Shown here: positions 34,148 to 42,442 of the stretch, in pieces
Layout: each line of letters starts with the position of its first letter
Position numbering within the stretch: the stretch's first letter is position 1
Origin: Nocardia cyriacigeorgica
GTDB lineage: Bacteria; Actinomycetota; Actinomycetes; Mycobacteriales; Mycobacteriaceae
Direction of reading: 5' to 3'
Assembly (NCBI RefSeq): GCF_010868145.1
Contig: NZ_JAAGUY010000020.1
Coordinates: 1 to 64,000 of the forward strand
Length of the DNA stretch: 64,000 bases
Notes under the pieces: generated by a model
The model's input: the letters and a program-made list of their open reading frames with translations, nothing else
What the model was told of the DNA's origin: nothing
Database searches by the model: none
Position numbers and translations under genes: made by a program

Positions 34148-35506
34148 TCACAGGATGGCGCCGGGGTTGAGAATGCCGTGCGGGTCGAGCGCGTCCTTGA
34201 TGCGGGAGGTCAGGGCCATCACGTCGGGACCGAGCTGATCGGGCAGCCACGCCTTCTTGAGCCTGCCGACGCCGTGTTCGCCGGTGATGGTGCCGCCGAG
34301 TGTGATGGCCAGATCCATGATCTCGCCGAAGGCGCGGTGGGCGCGTTCGGTCATCTCCGGATCGGTGGGGTCGTGCACGATCAGCGGGTGGGTGTTGCCG
34401 TCACCTGCGTGCGCGATCACCGAGACCAGCACATCGTTGCGTTCGGCGATGTCCGCGATGCCGTTGACCAGGTCGCCGAGGCGTGGCAGCGGTACACCGA
34501 CGTCCTCGAGCAGCAGCGGCCCGAGCCGTTCGACGGCAGGAATCGCGAAACGCCGTGCCGCGGTGAAGGCCTCACCTTCCTCGGCGTCCTCGGTGTGGAA
34601 CACCTCCGTGGCGCCCGCCTTCTCGCACGCCGCGACCATGACCTGGGCCTCATGGGCGGCGAACGCGCCGGGCGCGTCCGAGCGTGCGACCAGCAGCGCG
34701 GCGGCCTCGCGGTCAAGGCCCATCCGCATCTCGTCCTCCACCGCGTTGATCGCGACGGTGTCCATGAACTCGAGCATTGCCGGGCGCAGCGCACCGGTGA
34801 TCGACAGGATCGCCTCGGTGGCCGCGGTCAATGTGCCGAACGAGGCGACGACGGTGCTCTGCGGCGGTTGCGCGGGCAGCAGTCGCAGGGTGAGTTCGGT
34901 GATGACGCCGAGCGTGCCCTCGCTACCGACGAACAGCTTGGTCAACGACAGACCCGCGGAATCCTTCAACCGTGGCCCGCCCAGCCGCACCGGCGTGCCA
35001 TCGGCGAGCACGACCTCCATACCGAGCACGTAATCGGTGGTCACGCCGTATTTCACACAGCACAGCCCGCCCGCGTTGGTCGCGGCATTGCCGCCGATGG
35101 AGCACATCTCGAACGACGACGGGTCCGGTGGATACCAAAGCCCGTGTTCGGCCACGGCGCGTTTGACCTCGGCATTGAGCAGACCGGGCTGCACCACCGC
35201 CGTGCGCGTCACCGGGTCAACGGTGATGTCGCGCATCCGTTCGGTGCACAGCACGATCCCGCCGTTCACTGCGGTCGCCCCACCGGACAGTCCCGATCCC
35301 GCCCCACGCGGCACCACCGGCACCCGATGCGCGTTCGCCCACCGCAGCGTCGCCGCGACATCGGCGGTGCTGGTGGCCCTGACCACGGCCAGCGGGGTGC
35401 CGGCATCGGGATCGCGGGCCCAGTCGTGCCTATAGCCGTCGAGCAGATCGGGGTCGGTGACCACCGCGCCCTCGGGCAGGGATTCGATCAGTTCATGCAG
35501 GTCCAC
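34148..35506 (-). CDS. FAD-linked oxidase, glycolate/D-lactate dehydrogenase GlcD type
   Basis: 452 residues. The N-terminal PCMH FAD domain has PVVPRGAGSGLSGGA and GGNAATNAGGLCCVKYG. The C-terminal cap has HAGDGNTHPLI and ITGEHGVGRLKKAWL. These are the hallmarks of GlcD and D-2-hydroxyacid dehydrogenases. The GTG at 35506 (VDLHELIESLPEG) is the likely start; the longer frame reads into the promoter. No GlcE/GlcF partners are nearby, so a single-subunit enzyme passing electrons elsewhere is likely. Confidence 0.9.
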   Translation of the reverse strand: MDLHELIESLPEGAVVTDPDLLDGYRHDWARDPDAGTPLAVVRATSTADVAATLRWANAHRVPVVPRGAGSGLSGGATAVNGGIVLCTERMRDITVDPVTRTAVVQPGLLNAEVKRAVAEHGLWYPPDPSSFEMCSIGGNAATNAGGLCCVKYGVTTDYVLGMEVVLADGTPVRLGGPRLKDSAGLSLTKLFVGSEGTLGVITELTLRLLPAQPPQSTVVASFGTLTAATEAILSITGALRPAMLEFMDTVAINAVEDEMRMGLDREAAALLVARSDAPGAFAAHEAQVMVAACEKAGATEVFHTEDAEEGEAFTAARRFAIPAVERLGPLLLEDVGVPLPRLGDLVNGIADIAERNDVLVSVIAHAGDGNTHPLIVHDPTDPEMTERAHRAFGEIMDLAITLGGTITGEHGVGRLKKAWLPDQLGPDVMALTSRIKDALDPHGILNPGAIL

Positions 35507-35640
35507 GTCGATAACACTAGGGCCCGCGCCGTACCCGCAAGCCACCGAATGTGATGTCGCGCGCCGGAGTGGCCTGCGGCGGGCCGGCGGGAGACAATTC
35601 ACTGTCGGGGTTGTGCACTGGTCGGGCGGAAGGATGGGCG

Positions 35641-35961
35641 TTGAAGCAAGTCGAACCGCAGAATTGCCGAGAGCTGGTGGCCGCGATGTTCTCCGCCGAA
35701 TTCGTCGACGGCGGAGTCGATCCGGCGGCGCTGCGCCGGGTACACGCGGGTGAGCACGCCGAATGGGCGGACGCGCTGGATCGGTCCGGAATGTTCGGTG
35801 TCGATACCGTCGCCGCGGTCACCGCGCAATGGCGGCAGGATCCGCGGGTGCTGCTCGACGCCTTGCTCACCGAGGCCGACGACGTCACAAGGCGCCGCTG
35901 CCTCACCGCATGGACGGCACTGGACGAGGGGTCGGCGGGCACCCAGGCGCAGATGGCCTGA
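35641..35961 (+). CDS. hypothetical protein of ~106 residues
   Basis: The frame after a GGAAGG site opens with TTG at 35641 (LKQVEPQNCRELVAAMF). It encodes an acidic, mainly helical protein with WADALDRSGMFGVDT and WRQDPRVLLDALLTEADDV. Codon use is typical of the genome. No family recognised. It lies between the divergent GlcD-like gene and a GtrA gene; the latter follows within 60 bp and may be cotranscribed. Confidence 0.5.
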   Translation: MKQVEPQNCRELVAAMFSAEFVDGGVDPAALRRVHAGEHAEWADALDRSGMFGVDTVAAVTAQWRQDPRVLLDALLTEADDVTRRRCLTAWTALDEGSAGTQAQMA

Positions 35962-36019
35962 CCTGCGCGTTCGCCGGGTGATCACCTGGCGGACATCTGC
36001 CGCTGGCACCCTGGTCGCC

Positions 36020-36520
36020 GTGCATGATCTGGCCGTCGCCACCGATACCCTGGCCGACCGTTTCACTCGCGTCTGCGAGGCCGTGGTGGCGCGGCTGCCG
36101 TGGAGGCTGGACCGGATCGTCGCGCCGACGTTCCTGGGTTTTGCGCTGATCAACAGCTTCACCTTCGGTGTCGACCTGCTGCTGCTCACCACGTTGCACA
36201 GCGGGGTCGGGCTGCCGCTGTGGTTGTCGGTGACGATCGGTTATGTGTGCGCGTTCGGTCTGGCCTTTCTGCTCAACCGCACCGTCAACTTCCACTCGCA
36301 CGCACCGATCGGCCGCCAGGCCGCGGTGTACGTGGCGGTCGTTGTGGTCAACTATCTGGCGTTCATCCTCGGTGTGAGTACCGGTCTGACCGCGCTCGGA
36401 CTCGACTATCACCTGTCCAGGCTGGCGGCGGGGGCATGCGAGGCTGTCTATATGTACAGCGCGATGCGCTGGGTGGTCTTCCGGCGTCGCGCCAACCCCG
36501 CCTTGTGCTCGGAGAATTGA
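36020..36520 (+). CDS. GtrA-family membrane protein (second copy)
   Basis: 166 residues with four membrane helices. The family motif appears as LGFALINSFTFGVDLLLL, and FLLNRTVNFHSH is the loop with the conserved Asn-Arg. Start is taken as the GTG at 36020; an in-frame GTG at 35978 would add 14 residues. It differs from the GtrA at 26 kb in length and tail. Probably aids transport of a lipid-linked sugar; no glycosyltransferase is adjacent to tell which. Confidence 0.8.
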   Translation: MHDLAVATDTLADRFTRVCEAVVARLPWRLDRIVAPTFLGFALINSFTFGVDLLLLTTLHSGVGLPLWLSVTIGYVCAFGLAFLLNRTVNFHSHAPIGRQAAVYVAVVVVNYLAFILGVSTGLTALGLDYHLSRLAAGACEAVYMYSAMRWVVFRRRANPALCSEN

Positions 36521-36521
36521 G

Positions 36522-37160
36522 TCATCCGTAGCGGTGCACGGTATCCCCGTCGATGACGATGACGTCGTCATCGGTGAGCGCCCAGTGCGCGACGCCCGCG
36601 GCCCGGTAAGCAGCGGACAGTCGATTGCCGTCGCCGTCGGGATCGGTCGCGGAATCGATATGCGGGACGATCGGCCGATCGATGAGGCCGAGCCCGTCCC
36701 AGCGCGGCTCGATTCCGCAGGCGGGCCGGACCTCGGCGGGATCGTCGGCGGTTTCCAGACCGTGGAGATCGGGCGCGAGGACACAGGCTCCGGCGCTATA
36801 GCCCGCGTACACAAGCGCGTCGGTGGCGAGTAGCTCCGATATGACGAGATCGGCTCCGCTGCGGGCGAATTGGGCACGCAACACGAAGGTGTTGCCGCCG
36901 CGCACCCAGAGCAACGGGAACTCCGACAGCTTCGCCGCCAACTGCTCGGTCCGCCCGGCGTACTCCCGAAGATCGACTTCCTCGGCCTGATACCCCAACC
37001 GGCGCAGCGGAACCAGATCGCTGGTCATCGCCGCATCGCGCGCGGCAGGCCAGGCATCGCAGGCGTTGCCGATCACCGCGACCCGCCCCGGCGCACCGGC
37101 GAGGGCGGCGAGCCTGTCGTAATGCGCGCCGAATCGGTAGGAGGCAAGGAACAGCCGCAC
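36522..37160 (-). CDS. peptidase E-like (S51, class I glutamine-amidotransferase fold)
   Basis: 212 residues. The nucleophile elbow GYSAGA has Ser122, the mark of dipeptidase E rather than a cysteine amidotransferase. VRGGNTFVLR near 87-96 and the DGLGLID then PHIDSA segment complete the S51 pattern. Family members cleave N-terminal Asp dipeptides or cyanophycin dipeptides. It ends 2 bp from the convergent GtrA stop and follows the isomerase-like gene by 4 bp in the HIT operon. Confidence 0.85.
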   Translation of the reverse strand: MRLFLASYRFGAHYDRLAALAGAPGRVAVIGNACDAWPAARDAAMTSDLVPLRRLGYQAEEVDLREYAGRTEQLAAKLSEFPLLWVRGGNTFVLRAQFARSGADLVISELLATDALVYAGYSAGACVLAPDLHGLETADDPAEVRPACGIEPRWDGLGLIDRPIVPHIDSATDPDGDGNRLSAAYRAAGVAHWALTDDDVIVIDGDTVHRYG

Positions 37161-37164
37161 CGGA

Positions 37165-38001
37165 TCAGATGGTGAAGGCGAGGGTCCGCACCAGCCGCCT
37201 GCCCAGCTCGTCGTCGCCGGTGATGCCGATCTCGCTCATGCGCGAATCGGCGGTGACGCGACCGCCACCGAGTCGAACCAGCAGCCCGGAATCCAGGGTG
37301 ATGGTGGTGGTGGGCGGGCCGTCGATGGTGTCGACGTAGCGGGCCCGGCCATCGACCGCGATGTGGAGAGTTCGCGCCAGTGGCCCGGTCAGTTCGAAGG
37401 TGATCCGCGATCCCTCGGGCGCCTTGCCGACCTTGGCGATCACCCGAGGCACGGTCTGCAGGAACTCGGCCAAGGCGAGCTCGCCACGCGCACCGCCTTC
37501 GTCGACCCGCACACCGAGCGCATCGGCGATATCGAATTCGTGCATCCAGCAGTCGAACAGCCGCACCCGCATGAACCGGCCATAGCTCACCGGCCCGATC
37601 GGCGACGGACCCTGCGCCTGCCACCGCGCGTCGTCCATCTCGGTCAGCGCTTTGCGCCTGCGCTCGGTGACGTCCAAGAACCGTTGCCGCAGTGCGGATC
37701 CGGTGAGCGGGCGCAGTCGCTGAATCCAGATCTCGTTGAACACCGCGGTTTCGTTGCGTACATGCGGCAGGGTGTGCACATCGATATCTGGCTGGGAGCG
37801 ATCGCGCGGCGGTGGCTTCTCCCCGAGCAGAAAGGACTCGGTGCCAACGACATGGGCGACCACGTCGAAGACCGTCCAGCCCGGTAGCGAGGTCGGTGTA
37901 CGCCAGACATGCTCGTCGAGTCCGTCGACGAGCGCGGCGATGGCCTCCCACTGTTCGGGCAACAGTGCCGTGAGTTCGGCTTGATTCGGCGTCTCGGTCA
38001 T
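37165..38001 (-). CDS. maleylpyruvate isomerase-family (mycothiol-dependent, DinB-fold) protein
   Basis: 278 residues. The N-terminal four-helix bundle has LPGWTVFDVVAHVVGTESFLLGE with a metal-binding His, and FDCWMHEFDIADALG with two further His/Glu ligands. The C-terminal domain is of SCP2-like type. The family includes mycothiol-dependent maleylpyruvate isomerases and many uncharacterised enzymes. It overlaps the HIT gene by 4 bp, so is coupled to it. Confidence 0.8.
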   Translation of the reverse strand: MTETPNQAELTALLPEQWEAIAALVDGLDEHVWRTPTSLPGWTVFDVVAHVVGTESFLLGEKPPPRDRSQPDIDVHTLPHVRNETAVFNEIWIQRLRPLTGSALRQRFLDVTERRRKALTEMDDARWQAQGPSPIGPVSYGRFMRVRLFDCWMHEFDIADALGVRVDEGGARGELALAEFLQTVPRVIAKVGKAPEGSRITFELTGPLARTLHIAVDGRARYVDTIDGPPTTTITLDSGLLVRLGGGRVTADSRMSEIGITGDDELGRRLVRTLAFTI

Positions 38002-38501
38002 CGTAGTGCGGTTCCTTCCCCCGTGCCGGGCTGATCGGAATCGAGTTCGGTTGCGGCGGGCTCGGTTTCCGCCGTCTCGTCGAGTGCGGCAAGGCCGGTG
38101 CGGATCGCGTCGGCGGTGGACTCGGGTTCGTGCGGGCGGCGCAACAGGAACCCGGCCGCGAAGCGCAGCTTGTCACCGTGCCTGCGTGGCACGACGTGTA
38201 GGTGGACGTGCGGCACGGTCTGGAAGGCCGCGGTGCCGTCGTTGAGGATGAGGTTGGCGCCGTCGGCGGCCAAGTCGCCGCGCCGGATCGCCAGCGCCAG
38301 CCGATGTCCGGCGCGGAACAGTTCGGCACCGGTCTCGGGATCGAGGTCCTCGAGTTCGGTGGCATGGCGTTTGGGCACCACCAGCGTGTGGCCGCGAGCG
38401 ATCGGACGGATGTCGAGGAACGCGCACAGGGTGTCGTCCTCGTACACCTTGGTCGCCGGAGCTTCACCCGCCACGATGCGGCAGAAGACGCAGTCGTTCA
38501 C
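37998..38501 (-). CDS. HIT-family nucleotide hydrolase
   Basis: 167 residues. CVFCRIVAGE and the histidine triad HVHLHVVPR are diagnostic. HIT proteins hydrolyse AMP-lysine-like or dinucleoside polyphosphates. The GTG at 38501 (VNDCVFCRI) is chosen; the longer frame has no ribosome site. The C-terminal 40 residues are acidic and not part of the fold. First gene of a three-gene operon with the isomerase-like protein and peptidase E. Confidence 0.88.
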   Translation of the reverse strand: MNDCVFCRIVAGEAPATKVYEDDTLCAFLDIRPIARGHTLVVPKRHATELEDLDPETGAELFRAGHRLALAIRRGDLAADGANLILNDGTAAFQTVPHVHLHVVPRRHGDKLRFAAGFLLRRPHEPESTADAIRTGLAALDETAETEPAATELDSDQPGTGEGTALR

Positions 38502-38860
38502 ACGGCGACCATACGGCGTACGAGTGGCCTGGAACACCCCGCGCCCGGCTATCGGCGTGATGCGTGTCACGGTGGGCCGCCTTCGCGGCGGCCCGACCGG
38601 GCAACCTACCCATAGGTATGTAACCGACCCGGACGTACGCTCTTGTGTCGTTTGCCCTGGTTCGTCACGATCTGAGTCCGATAGGGCAACCTAACCCGGC
38701 CGCCCGTGTGTGACGGGACTCTCAGCTAAGCTCACCGCGAGCCGGGTACAGTTGCGAGGATTTGGTGGAACTTACTCTTCAGTAACTTCGTTCGGCCGTC
38801 GTTCAGCGGCGCTGAGTCGATTCGGTGGAGCTAAGCCAGCACGAGAAGGAAGTCTGACAG
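38502..38860. promoter_or_regulatory. 360-bp structured region before pntAA
   Basis: No reading frame is credible here. It carries an 8-bp hairpin GGGCCGCC-N5-GGCGGCCC at 38574-38594, ACCTA-CCCA-TAGGT just after, GGGCAACCTA repeated at 38599-38608 and 38684-38693, an inverted copy TTGCCCT at 38652-38658 able to pair with the second, and TTACT-CTTC-AGTAA at 38772-38785. AGAAGGAAG precedes the GTG of pntAA. It is a divergent promoter region with HIT. Confidence 0.5.
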
Positions 38861-39979
38861 GTGGAGACAACGCAAAACGTGGGCGAGGAGTCCCCGCGCG
38901 GAGCGCGTGTCGGAGTCGTTCGCGAAACCGGCGCGGGCGAACGACGTGTCGCATTGGTGCCCAAGATCATTCCGGCTCTGGTGAAACAGGGCGTGCAGGT
39001 GGTCGTGGAATCCGGTGCCGGACTCGGCGCGCTCATCCCCGACGAGGCCTATGCCGAGGCCGGTGCGACCATCGGTGATCCGTGGTCGGCCGAGGTCGTG
39101 GTCAAGGTCGCGCCGCCGAGCGACGCCGAGGTGGCCAAGATGAACTCCGGTCAGACGCTGATCGGGTTCCTGGCCCCGCGCAATGCCGACAACCAGATCG
39201 GTGCACTGAAGTCGGCCGGCGTGCAGGCCTTTGCGGTGGAGGCGATTCCGCGTATTTCGCGTGCGCAGGTGATGGATGCGTTGTCGTCGCAGGCGAATGT
39301 GGCCGGCTACAAGGCCGTGCTGCTCGCGGCATCGGAGTCGACCCGCTTCTTCCCGATGCTCACCACTGCGGCGGGCACCGTGAAGCCGGCGACGGTGCTG
39401 GTGCTCGGTGTCGGTGTGGCCGGCCTGCAGGCATTGGCCACGGCCAAGCGCCTCGGCGGGCGGACCACCGGCTACGACGTGCGTCCCGAGGTGGCCGATC
39501 AGGTGCGTTCGGTCGGCTCGCAGTGGCTCGATCTTGGTATCGACGCCGCTGGTGAGGGCGGGTATGCGCGTGAGCTCACCGATGAGGAGAAGGCCAAGCA
39601 GCAGCAGGCCCTCGAAGACGCGATCAAGGGCTTCGACGTCGTGATCACCACCGCGCTGGTGCCGGGACGCCCGGCGCCGCGTCTGGTCACCGCCGCCGCC
39701 GTGGAAGGTATGAAGCCCGGCAGCGTGATCGTGGATCTGGCCGGTGAGACCGGTGGCAACTGTGAGCTGACCGAGCCCGGTGAGACCGTGGTCAAACACG
39801 GCGTCACCATCTGCTCGCCGCTGAACCTGCCCGCGACCATGCCCGAGCATGCCAGCGAGCTGTACTCGAAGAACATTGCGGCACTGCTGGAATTGATGCT
39901 GGTTGACGGCAAACTCGCCCCTGATTTCGACGATCAGGTGCTCGCCGATTCCTGCGTGACGCGCGAGGTGGAGAACTGA
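38861..39979 (+). CDS. pntAA: NAD(P) transhydrogenase subunit alpha part 1
   Basis: 372 residues, the NAD(H)-binding domain I of proton-translocating transhydrogenase. The opening RVGVVRETGAGERRVALVPKI and VLVLGVGVAGLQALATAKRLG Rossmann loop are typical, with RPEVADQVRSVGSQWLDL following. With PntAB and PntB it reduces NADP+ by NADH using the proton gradient. GTG start at 38861. The three-gene split of alpha is normal in actinobacteria. Confidence 0.95.
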   Translation: METTQNVGEESPRGARVGVVRETGAGERRVALVPKIIPALVKQGVQVVVESGAGLGALIPDEAYAEAGATIGDPWSAEVVVKVAPPSDAEVAKMNSGQTLIGFLAPRNADNQIGALKSAGVQAFAVEAIPRISRAQVMDALSSQANVAGYKAVLLAASESTRFFPMLTTAAGTVKPATVLVLGVGVAGLQALATAKRLGGRTTGYDVRPEVADQVRSVGSQWLDLGIDAAGEGGYARELTDEEKAKQQQALEDAIKGFDVVITTALVPGRPAPRLVTAAAVEGMKPGSVIVDLAGETGGNCELTEPGETVVKHGVTICSPLNLPATMPEHASELYSKNIAALLELMLVDGKLAPDFDDQVLADSCVTREVEN

Positions 39980-40293
39980 TGTACACCGAACTGCTTGCCA
40001 ATATCGCGATCCTGGTGCTGTCCGGCTTCGTGGGATTCGCGGTCATCTCCAAGGTGCCCAACACCCTGCACACCCCGCTGATGTCGGGCACCAACGCCAT
40101 TCACGGCATCGTCGTGCTCGGCGCGCTGGTGACCCTTGGCAAGGTCGAGGACCCGTCGGTGGGGATGCAGATCATTCTGTTCGTTGCCGTGGTGTTCGGA
40201 ACCCTGAACGTCATCGGTGGTTTCGTGGTGACCGACCGCATGCTCGGCATGTTCAAGGGCAAGAAGCCGGCCGCGCAGAAGGCGAGCGAGTAA
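39979..40293 (+). CDS. pntAB: NAD(P) transhydrogenase subunit alpha part 2
   Basis: 104 residues with three hydrophobic helices, the membrane part of alpha. VGFAVISKVPNTLHTPLMSGTNAIHGIVVLG is the conserved core with the histidine implicated in proton movement. The ATG shares its A with the pntAA TGA stop, so translation is coupled. Confidence 0.95.
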   Translation: MYTELLANIAILVLSGFVGFAVISKVPNTLHTPLMSGTNAIHGIVVLGALVTLGKVEDPSVGMQIILFVAVVFGTLNVIGGFVVTDRMLGMFKGKKPAAQKASE

Positions 40294-40297
40294 ACCG

Positions 40298-41719
40298 ATG
40301 GACAACCTGGTCAATATCCTCTATATCGTCGCGTTCTCGCTGTTCATCTACGGTCTGATGGGCTTGACCGGCCCGAAGACCGCGGTGCGCGGCAACTGGA
40401 TCGCCGCGGCCGGTATGGGCATCGCGGTGGTCGCGACCCTGATCGCGGTGCGCGACACCGGTAACTGGATCCTCATCATCGCCGGTCTCGTGGTCGGTGT
40501 GGTGCTGGGTGTGCCGCCGGCCAAGTTCACCAAGATGACCGAAATGCCCCAGCTGGTGGCGGCATTCAACGGTGTCGGTGGTGGCACTGTCGCGCTGATC
40601 GCCTGGGCGGAATTCCTGGACACCACCGGGTTCTCGAACTTCCAGCACGGCGAGGAACCGACCGTGCACATCGTGATCGGTTCGCTGTTCGCGGCCGTCA
40701 TCGGTTCGATCTCGTTCTGGGGTTCGCTGATCGCCTTCGGTAAGTTGCAGGAGATCCTGCCCGGTCGTCCGATCGGGTTGGGCAAGCTTCAGCAGCCGTT
40801 GAACCTGCTGTTGCTGGTCGGTGCGATCGCGGCCGCTGTGTTCATCGGCGTGAAGGCCGCCGACGGTGGCGCTTCGCAGTGGTGGATGGTCGCGGTTCTG
40901 GTGCTCGCGGGCATTCTCGGCCTGATGGTCGTGCTGCCCATCGGCGGCGCCGATATGCCCGTGGTGATCTCGCTGCTCAATGCCCTCACCGGTCTGTCGG
41001 CCGCGGCGGCGGGTCTGGCGTTGAACAACACCGCCATGATCGTGGCGGGCATGATCGTCGGCGCGTCCGGCACCATCCTGACCAACCTGATGGCCAAGGC
41101 GATGAACCGGTCCATTCCGGCGATCGTGGCCGGCGGGTTCGGCGGTGGCGGCGGTGCCGCGGCCGCCTCGGGTGGCGGCGAGCAGAAGCAGGCCAAGGCC
41201 ACCTCGGCTGCCGATGCCGCGATCCAGATGGCCTACGCAAACCAGGTCATCGTGGTGCCCGGCTACGGTATGGCCGTGGCCCAGGCCCAGCACGCGGTCA
41301 AGGAGATGGCGGCCCTGCTCGAGGCCAAGGGCGTCGAGGTCAAGTACGCCATCCATCCGGTCGCGGGTCGTATGCCCGGCCATATGAATGTGCTGCTGGC
41401 CGAGGCCGAGGTGTCCTACGACGCGATGAAGGAAATGGACGACATCAACGGCGAGTTCTCCCGCACCGATGTCGCCCTCATCATCGGCGCCAACGACGTC
41501 ACCAATCCCTCGGCCCGCGAGGATGCCAACAGCCCGATCTACGGCATGCCCGTCCTCAACGTCGACCACGCGAAATCGGTCATCGTGCTCAAACGCTCGA
41601 TGAACAGCGGCTTCGCCGGCATCGACAACCCGCTGTTCTACGCCGACCACACCTCCATGCTGTTCGGTGACGCCAAGAAGTCCGTCGGTGAGGTCACCGA
41701 AGAACTCAAGGCCCTGTAG
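40298..41719 (+). CDS. pntB: NAD(P) transhydrogenase subunit beta
   Basis: 473 residues. About nine membrane helices (1-260) form the rest of the proton channel. A Gly/Ala-rich hinge near 280-300 leads to NADP(H)-binding domain III, with GYGMAVAQAQH, VAGRMPGHMNVLLAEA, IGANDVTNPSARED and VLKRSMNSGFAGIDNPLF. The gap to pntAB is 4 bp. A strong terminator follows. Confidence 0.96.
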   Translation: MDNLVNILYIVAFSLFIYGLMGLTGPKTAVRGNWIAAAGMGIAVVATLIAVRDTGNWILIIAGLVVGVVLGVPPAKFTKMTEMPQLVAAFNGVGGGTVALIAWAEFLDTTGFSNFQHGEEPTVHIVIGSLFAAVIGSISFWGSLIAFGKLQEILPGRPIGLGKLQQPLNLLLLVGAIAAAVFIGVKAADGGASQWWMVAVLVLAGILGLMVVLPIGGADMPVVISLLNALTGLSAAAAGLALNNTAMIVAGMIVGASGTILTNLMAKAMNRSIPAIVAGGFGGGGGAAAASGGGEQKQAKATSAADAAIQMAYANQVIVVPGYGMAVAQAQHAVKEMAALLEAKGVEVKYAIHPVAGRMPGHMNVLLAEAEVSYDAMKEMDDINGEFSRTDVALIIGANDVTNPSAREDANSPIYGMPVLNVDHAKSVIVLKRSMNSGFAGIDNPLFYADHTSMLFGDAKKSVGEVTEELKAL

Positions 41720-41734
41720 GACCGCCCGCTTCAC

Positions 41735-41780
41735 CAACACGTCGGCCCCCGCTCGGAATCGAGCGGGGGCCGACGTGTTG
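41735..41780. terminator. 21-bp perfect-stem terminator after pntB
   Basis: Arms 41735-41755 and 41760-41780 are perfectly complementary over 21 bp around a GAAT loop. It lies 15 bp after the pntB stop and 29 bp before the stop of the convergent TetR gene, so it probably ends both transcripts. No U-tract. Confidence 0.85.
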
Positions 41781-41809
41781 CGGGAACCGTCGCCGACGGG
41801 TCGGTGACG

Positions 41810-42352
41810 CTACGTCGACGGACCCCTGTACAGCCCGTCGATGACGATCTCGAGCAGTCGGTGCGGTTCGTCGGGGGCGGCATCGGATCGCGCCGGGGCC
41901 AAGGCGATACCGACGACGAGCTGAATCACCTGGCTCGGTGTGACATCCGCGCGCGCCCCACCCTCGCGCTGGGCCCGCGCGAGCATATTCGCGGCCGCAT
42001 CGTGAATTCTGGCGTGGCAATCGAACCCGAGGTCGTCGCCGGCGAGCGTGGCGCCACCGAGACCGTGGTCGGTGCGGGCGTGGACGAGGAACGCGTGCAA
42101 CCACTGGCGCAGCGCCGAATCCGGGTCAGCGGCGGCCAGCTCGTCCGCGCGGGCGCACAACGCGTCGACCCGGTCGCCCACGATAGCGGCCTGCAGCGCC
42201 TGGCGATTCGGAAAATGCCGGTAGAGCGTGCCTGGGCCGATGCCCGCACGCCGGGCGATGTCGTTGAGCGAGGCCTCGGGTCCGTCCGCGGCGAACGCAT
42301 CGGCCGCGGCGGCAAGTATCCGCTCGTAGTTTCGCTGCGCATCGGCTCTCAT
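41810..42352 (-). CDS. TetR-family transcriptional regulator
   Basis: 180 residues. The helix-turn-helix is at 10-50 (YERILAAAADAF, then AGIGPGTLYRHFPNRQAL). The short ligand domain resembles the SbtR-like C-terminal type. It is divergent from an F420-dependent oxidoreductase gene with two operator-like dyads in the gap, so it likely controls that gene and itself. Confidence 0.9.
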   Translation of the reverse strand: MRADAQRNYERILAAAADAFAADGPEASLNDIARRAGIGPGTLYRHFPNRQALQAAIVGDRVDALCARADELAAADPDSALRQWLHAFLVHARTDHGLGGATLAGDDLGFDCHARIHDAAANMLARAQREGGARADVTPSQVIQLVVGIALAPARSDAAPDEPHRLLEIVIDGLYRGPST

Positions 42353-42369
42353 ACCTGTCCCTTGTTATC

Positions 42370-42384
42370 CGGAGAAGTTCTCCG
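42370..42384. promoter_or_regulatory. TetR operator 1 (CGGAGAA-G-TTCTCCG)
   Basis: A perfect 7-bp inverted repeat around a single base, 17 bp from the TetR start. A second copy follows at 42404-42418, with centres 34 bp apart. Confidence 0.65.
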
Positions 42385-42403
42385 TAATGTACTCCCAGAT
42401 AAG

Positions 42404-42418
42404 TGGAGAACCTCTCCA
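42404..42418. promoter_or_regulatory. TetR operator 2 (TGGAGAA-C-CTCTCCA)
   Basis: The same dyad as at 42370-42384 with one mismatch, 24 bp before the oxidoreductase ATG. Confidence 0.6.
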
Positions 42419-42442
42419 GAAAAGTTTGGCGGGAGTTGTGAG

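Noticed and set aside
38684..38698. IdeR/DtxR iron-box half near TAGGGCAACCTAA
   Set aside because: Only one half resembles the consensus and the dyad partner is missing, so iron control of pntAA is not claimed.
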